Origin: Flavobacterium sp. UBA6135
GTDB lineage: Bacteria; Bacteroidota; Bacteroidia; Flavobacteriales; Flavobacteriaceae
DNA length: 64,000 nt
Assembly: GCF_002428305.1 (NCBI RefSeq)
Contig: NZ_DIVJ01000050.1
Coordinates: forward strand, 1 to 64,000
Direction: 5' to 3'
Each line of letters starts with the position of its first letter. The first letter of the stretch is position 1. This document shows positions 60,481 through 64,000 of this stretch, piece after piece. Both the position numbers and the translations under genes were made by a program. Below the pieces are notes generated by a model. It did no database searches. It was not told the origin of the DNA and saw only the letters and a program-made list of their open reading frames with translations.

Positions 60481-61764
60481 ATGAAATATTTATATGTGCT
60501 TTTTTTAGGATTATTTTTAAGTAGTAATTTGCTAAAGGCTCAAGATTTTTATTTGCATTGTGGAAACATGTTAGATATTCAGAGTGGCAAATTTTTGAAA
60601 AATAAAACAATTATTGTTTCCCAAAATAAAATTAAAGAAGTGAAGGATGGATTTGTTTCTAAAGCGAATGCTTCTGATAGTGAAATAGATTTAAAAAATG
60701 AATATGTACTTCCGGGTTTGATTGATATGCATGTTCATATTGAAAGCGAAACCAACGCACGAAGTTATATGTCTGATTTTTTGGATAATGAGGCAGATGT
60801 GGCATTTGAAGCAGCTCGTTTTGCTGAAATCACATTAATGGCCGGATTCACAACTGTTCGTGATTTAGGCGGAACAGGAGTAAATATTTCGCTTAGAAAT
60901 GCAATAAACAAAGGAGTTACAAAAGGACCACGAATTTTTGCAGCCGGAAAATCTATAGCAACAACCGGTGGTCATGCTGATCCAACTAACGGAAGAAATA
61001 AAAAACTAATGGGTGACCCCGGTCCTTTAGAAGGTGTAGTAAATTCTCCTGAGGATGGAGTAAAGGCAGTACGACAACGTTACAAAGAAGGTGCTGATGT
61101 AATCAAAATTACAGCAACCGGTGGTGTTTTGAGTGTTGCTAAAAGCGGAAAGAATCCGCAGTTTACAATTGAAGAAATTAAAGCTATAACACAAACTGCC
61201 AAAGATTATAATATGTTGACTGCCGCACATGCGCATGGTGATGAAGGTATGCAAAGAGCCATTTTAGGCGGAATTAAAACTATTGAACACGGAACTTTTA
61301 TGAGTGATGCAACAATGGAACTCATGAAAAAATTTGATGTTTATTTAGTACCCACTATAACAGCAGGAAAAGAAGTAGCCGAGAAAGCAAAGATCACTGG
61401 ATTTTATCCTGAGATTGTTCGTCCAAAAGCTTTAGAAGTTGGACCACAAATTCAAGAAACTTTTGGTAAAGCATACAAAAAAGGAGTAAAAATTGCTTTT
61501 GGTACCGATGCAGGAGTTTTTCCTCATGGAATCAATGCAAAAGAATTTACTTATATGGTTGAAGCCGGAATGCCTCAATTAGCAGCAATTCAATCGGCAA
61601 CAATTGTGAATGCAAAACTGTTAGGTGTTGAAAATGAAATTGGTCAATTGAAAGAAAACTTTTTTGCTGATATAATTGCGGTTAACGAAAATCCATTAGA
61701 AAAAATAAGCACTTTAGAACAAGTTACTTTTGTTATGAAAGATGGAAAAATTTATAAAAACTAA
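60481..61764 (+). CDS. Secreted amidohydrolase (metal-dependent, imidazolonepropionase-like)
   Basis: A 427-residue exported enzyme (signal peptide to about residue 20, SSNLLKAQ). The metal-binding residues of the amidohydrolase superfamily are present: DMHVHIES near 82, the bridging Lys in ADVIKITATGG near 205, AAHAHGDEG near 243, IEHGTFM near 265 and the catalytic Asp in FGTDAGVFPHG near 342. Relatives include Xaa-Pro dipeptidase-like and imidazolonepropionase-like enzymes, so a dipeptide or cyclic amide is a likely substrate; this is inference. Converges by 4 bp on the histidine kinase. Confidence 0.9.
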   Translation: MKYLYVLFLGLFLSSNLLKAQDFYLHCGNMLDIQSGKFLKNKTIIVSQNKIKEVKDGFVSKANASDSEIDLKNEYVLPGLIDMHVHIESETNARSYMSDFLDNEADVAFEAARFAEITLMAGFTTVRDLGGTGVNISLRNAINKGVTKGPRIFAAGKSIATTGGHADPTNGRNKKLMGDPGPLEGVVNSPEDGVKAVRQRYKEGADVIKITATGGVLSVAKSGKNPQFTIEEIKAITQTAKDYNMLTAAHAHGDEGMQRAILGGIKTIEHGTFMSDATMELMKKFDVYLVPTITAGKEVAEKAKITGFYPEIVRPKALEVGPQIQETFGKAYKKGVKIAFGTDAGVFPHGINAKEFTYMVEAGMPQLAAIQSATIVNAKLLGVENEIGQLKENFFADIIAVNENPLEKISTLEQVTFVMKDGKIYKN

Positions 61765-63932
61765 CTTAATTGTTGAGCAATTACTTTATAAAAATTGTCG
61801 GGATTAAATGGTTTTGTTATTACATCATTCATGCCAAAAGAAAGTAACATTTCTCTATTCTCATTTAACGAAATGGCAGTTAAAGCAATTATTGGGATTG
61901 TTTTGTTGAACGTTCTGATTTTTTCAGTTGCTGTAGTTCCGTTGATTCCCGGTAAGTGAACATCCATTAAAACTAGGTCAAAAGTGTTGTTTTCCACAAG
62001 CGTGATTGCTTCTTCTCCATTGTCAACAATCTCACAAATCATGTCTTTGTTTTCAATCATTTTTTTGGTAATCATCTGATTGATTTTGTTGTCTTCAACA
62101 ACCAGTACTTTTTTAGTGTTAAAAACGGAGTTATCATATTGTTTTACAACTTCAACAAACGTTTGATGTCCAATTTTGAAATCTAATGCAAACGAAAAAC
62201 TGGAGCCAACATTTACATCACTTTTAAGTTTGATTTCTCCGCCCAATAGATTTACTAAACGTTTTACAATTGCTAAGCCTAAACCGGTTCCTCCATATTT
62301 CCTGTTTATTTCAACGGAGCCTTGAGAAAAACTCTCAAAGATAGTTTCTTGATTTTCAGGCGGGATTCCAATGCCATTGTCATTTATATCAAAATAGATT
62401 CTGGTTAAATCTTCTTCTTTTGTTTCTGAAAGAATTATTTTTGCACTAACACTTACAGTTCCGTTTTTAGTAAACTTTAAAGCATTGTTAATTAAATTGA
62501 TAAATATTTGTGATAATTTAGTCGGGTCGCCAATTAAGTTTTCAGGAATATTCTCGTCAATATCCAATACAAAATCATTGTTGTTTTTGCTGGCTAAATC
62601 TTTAAAAGAATTTTGTAAATCTTCCAGCAATTGCTTGATGTTTACATTGATTCTCTCAATTTCAATGTTTTCACTTTCAACCCGGTTAATTTCTAAAATA
62701 TCATTGATAAAGTTTAAAAGATAATCACCGGAAAATTTAAGTGAAGTTAAATATTGCAATTGCGATTTTTTTGGCTTCTCTTCCAATAATAAATGTGTAA
62801 TTCCATTGATTGCATTAAGTGGGGTTCTTAACTCATGACTTACTGTTGATAAAAATTCTGCTCTGGCTTTTGAAGCTTTTTCTGCTTTGTCTTTAGCCAA
62901 TTGAAGTTCGGTATTTTTATCTTGAAGCAATTTATTCGTCTGGCTTCTTATAATGTTGTTTTTGTATAATGATAAACTTAGAAGTGATAAAATTGATATT
63001 AAAGCGATACTTAACAAACTAATTAATTTAGAAAATTTTGTGGCTTTTGCTTGTGCTTTGTTTTCTTTATCTAATTGTTCTATGGTTTTAAGACGTTCGG
63101 TTTCTTTAAAACTCATAAAACCTTCTGCACCAATTTTTTTTTGATTAATTCCTAAAATACTGTCTTTAATCAATACATGATTTTTTAAAAAAGTATATGA
63201 TTTAGAAATATCAAGAACTTTTTCATACGACTGACTTAAAGCTTTGTAAGTATTTGATTGCACTTCTAAGTTGTTGTTTTTTTTTGCTAATTCAATTGCT
63301 CGATTTAAATAATTAATAGCAAGATTATATCTCGAATTTTCTAATTCCATTATTCCTAAAAGGTAGAATGCCTCACCTTTTGTATTAAACGTATCGTCTA
63401 TATCATTTTTAGCTACAATTGAATTTAAAATTTTAGTTGCCAACTGAAATTCATTCTTGGCTTTATAAACTTTTCCTTTTTGTAAATTAATCAAATCTCG
63501 GGCACCTTCAATTTTTAATTCATTATAAATTTGTTCGGCATCTTTAAAATAGTTTTCTGCTTTTGAAAATTCTTTTTTCTCAATATAACAGACACCAAGA
63601 TTATAAAATGAGTAAGCCATTTCTGCTGAAGGCTCTAAAGTTTGATACAAACTAATACTTTTATTAAACGTTTCAATGGCATCTGAATAACGTTTTAATT
63701 CCAAATAAACATTTCCCAAAAGTGAATATGCCGCCGCTTTTGCTTGAATATTAGATGATTTATCTGCTTTTTCAATGGCGTTTTGTAAATTCTCTAACGT
63801 TAGACTATAGTTGTTGTTTTTTAAATTAAAGTTAGCCAAATCCATATAATAGGAAGTGCTATCATTTGTAGAATTGATTTGTGCGAAAGATGAAATTGTA
63901 ACAAATAAAAAGTAGAAAAGTAATTGTTTCAT
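61761..63932 (-). CDS. TPR hybrid sensor histidine kinase with receiver domain
   Basis: A 723-residue membrane sensor. Signal peptide (to about residue 17); a periplasmic TPR array (about 25-290, e.g. AKAAAYSLLGNVYLELKRYS); one transmembrane helix (about 302-322); HisKA dimerisation domain with phospho-acceptor His in STVSHELRTPLNAI near 366; HATPase with N box LINNALKF near 480, DNGIGIPPEN and GTGLGLAI; then a receiver domain (about 600-720) with phospho-Asp in LVLMDVHLPG near 655. This layout is a hybrid kinase that must pass phosphate to an external partner. No cognate regulator is in the window. Confidence 0.93.
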   Translation of the reverse strand: MKQLLFYFLFVTISSFAQINSTNDSTSYYMDLANFNLKNNNYSLTLENLQNAIEKADKSSNIQAKAAAYSLLGNVYLELKRYSDAIETFNKSISLYQTLEPSAEMAYSFYNLGVCYIEKKEFSKAENYFKDAEQIYNELKIEGARDLINLQKGKVYKAKNEFQLATKILNSIVAKNDIDDTFNTKGEAFYLLGIMELENSRYNLAINYLNRAIELAKKNNNLEVQSNTYKALSQSYEKVLDISKSYTFLKNHVLIKDSILGINQKKIGAEGFMSFKETERLKTIEQLDKENKAQAKATKFSKLISLLSIALISILSLLSLSLYKNNIIRSQTNKLLQDKNTELQLAKDKAEKASKARAEFLSTVSHELRTPLNAINGITHLLLEEKPKKSQLQYLTSLKFSGDYLLNFINDILEINRVESENIEIERINVNIKQLLEDLQNSFKDLASKNNNDFVLDIDENIPENLIGDPTKLSQIFINLINNALKFTKNGTVSVSAKIILSETKEEDLTRIYFDINDNGIGIPPENQETIFESFSQGSVEINRKYGGTGLGLAIVKRLVNLLGGEIKLKSDVNVGSSFSFALDFKIGHQTFVEVVKQYDNSVFNTKKVLVVEDNKINQMITKKMIENKDMICEIVDNGEEAITLVENNTFDLVLMDVHLPGINGTTATEKIRTFNKTIPIIALTAISLNENREMLLSFGMNDVITKPFNPDNFYKVIAQQLS

Positions 63933-64000
63933 ACTTTACGAATTAAGCTTATGTCTATAAAATTAATTATTTATTTGAAATAAATAGGATTAAGTCAATA

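Overview
The window looks like chromosome of a Flavobacterium-type member of the Bacteroidota. It is AT-rich. Many genes are preceded by the Bacteroidota -7 promoter box TAnnTTTG. Two proteins carry type IX secretion C-terminal sorting domains (54165-55841 type A, 39788-44377 type B). There are also a TonB-dependent outer-membrane receptor, lipoproteins (one with an acidic +2 export-like signal), a four-histidine-cluster desaturase and several small proteins of a kind I know from flavobacteria. The genus call is inference from protein and motif style; no rRNA is present. Layout: 1-7.1 kb holds housekeeping genes (the recQ 3' end, a DUF2891 protein, an FAD oxidoreductase, idi, queD-like, bcp, manA and tRNA-Thr). 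7.1-17.1 kb is almost entirely minus-strand (PAS protein, DUF4369 lipoprotein with a DUF819 permease, M61 peptidase, alpha/beta hydrolase, two TIGR03643 paralogues, a sterol desaturase-like protein, AlkB, DoxX-like, EamA transporter). 17.2-22.1 kb holds an L,D-transpeptidase-like protein and then a LysR regulator facing a tightly overlapping five-gene operon: a 56-aa membrane peptide, a 100-aa protein, a DUF6671 zinc-ribbon protein, a full-length Sua5-type threonylcarbamoyl-AMP synthase and an SbtA-like bicarbonate permease. 22.1-28.7 kb holds htpG, a lipocalin-like/OmpA-like lipoprotein pair and a TetR-like/ABC1-kinase pair. 28.7-31.8 kb is the accessory patch: a relic of a TPR-type gene, two orphan proteins, a relic that folds like group II intron domain VI, a DUF2199 gene framed by an 11-bp inverted repeat, a diverged ~105-bp duplication and fifteen exact-length 21-bp tandem repeats. 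31.8-49.4 kb returns to core functions (an ABC ATPase with C-biased codons, S9 peptidase, FabH-like ketosynthase, TonB receptor, a giant T9SS repeat protein, argS, ffh, folD). 49.4-53.1 kb is a compact three-gene operon of unknown purpose: a lipoprotein, a radical SAM/SPASM enzyme and a membrane di-iron hydroxylase. 53.2-64 kb holds rluF, a secreted subtilase, an alpha/beta hydrolase, a coiled-coil/Nif3 pair, lpxK-PNP-amidohydrolase and a TPR hybrid histidine kinase. The two places most likely to hold something undescribed are the bicarbonate-permease/Sua5/DUF6671 operon (18.8-22.1 kb), where a transporter for a substrate is coupled to an enzyme that consumes that substrate, and the lipoprotein/radical SAM/hydroxylase operon (49.5-53.1 kb).
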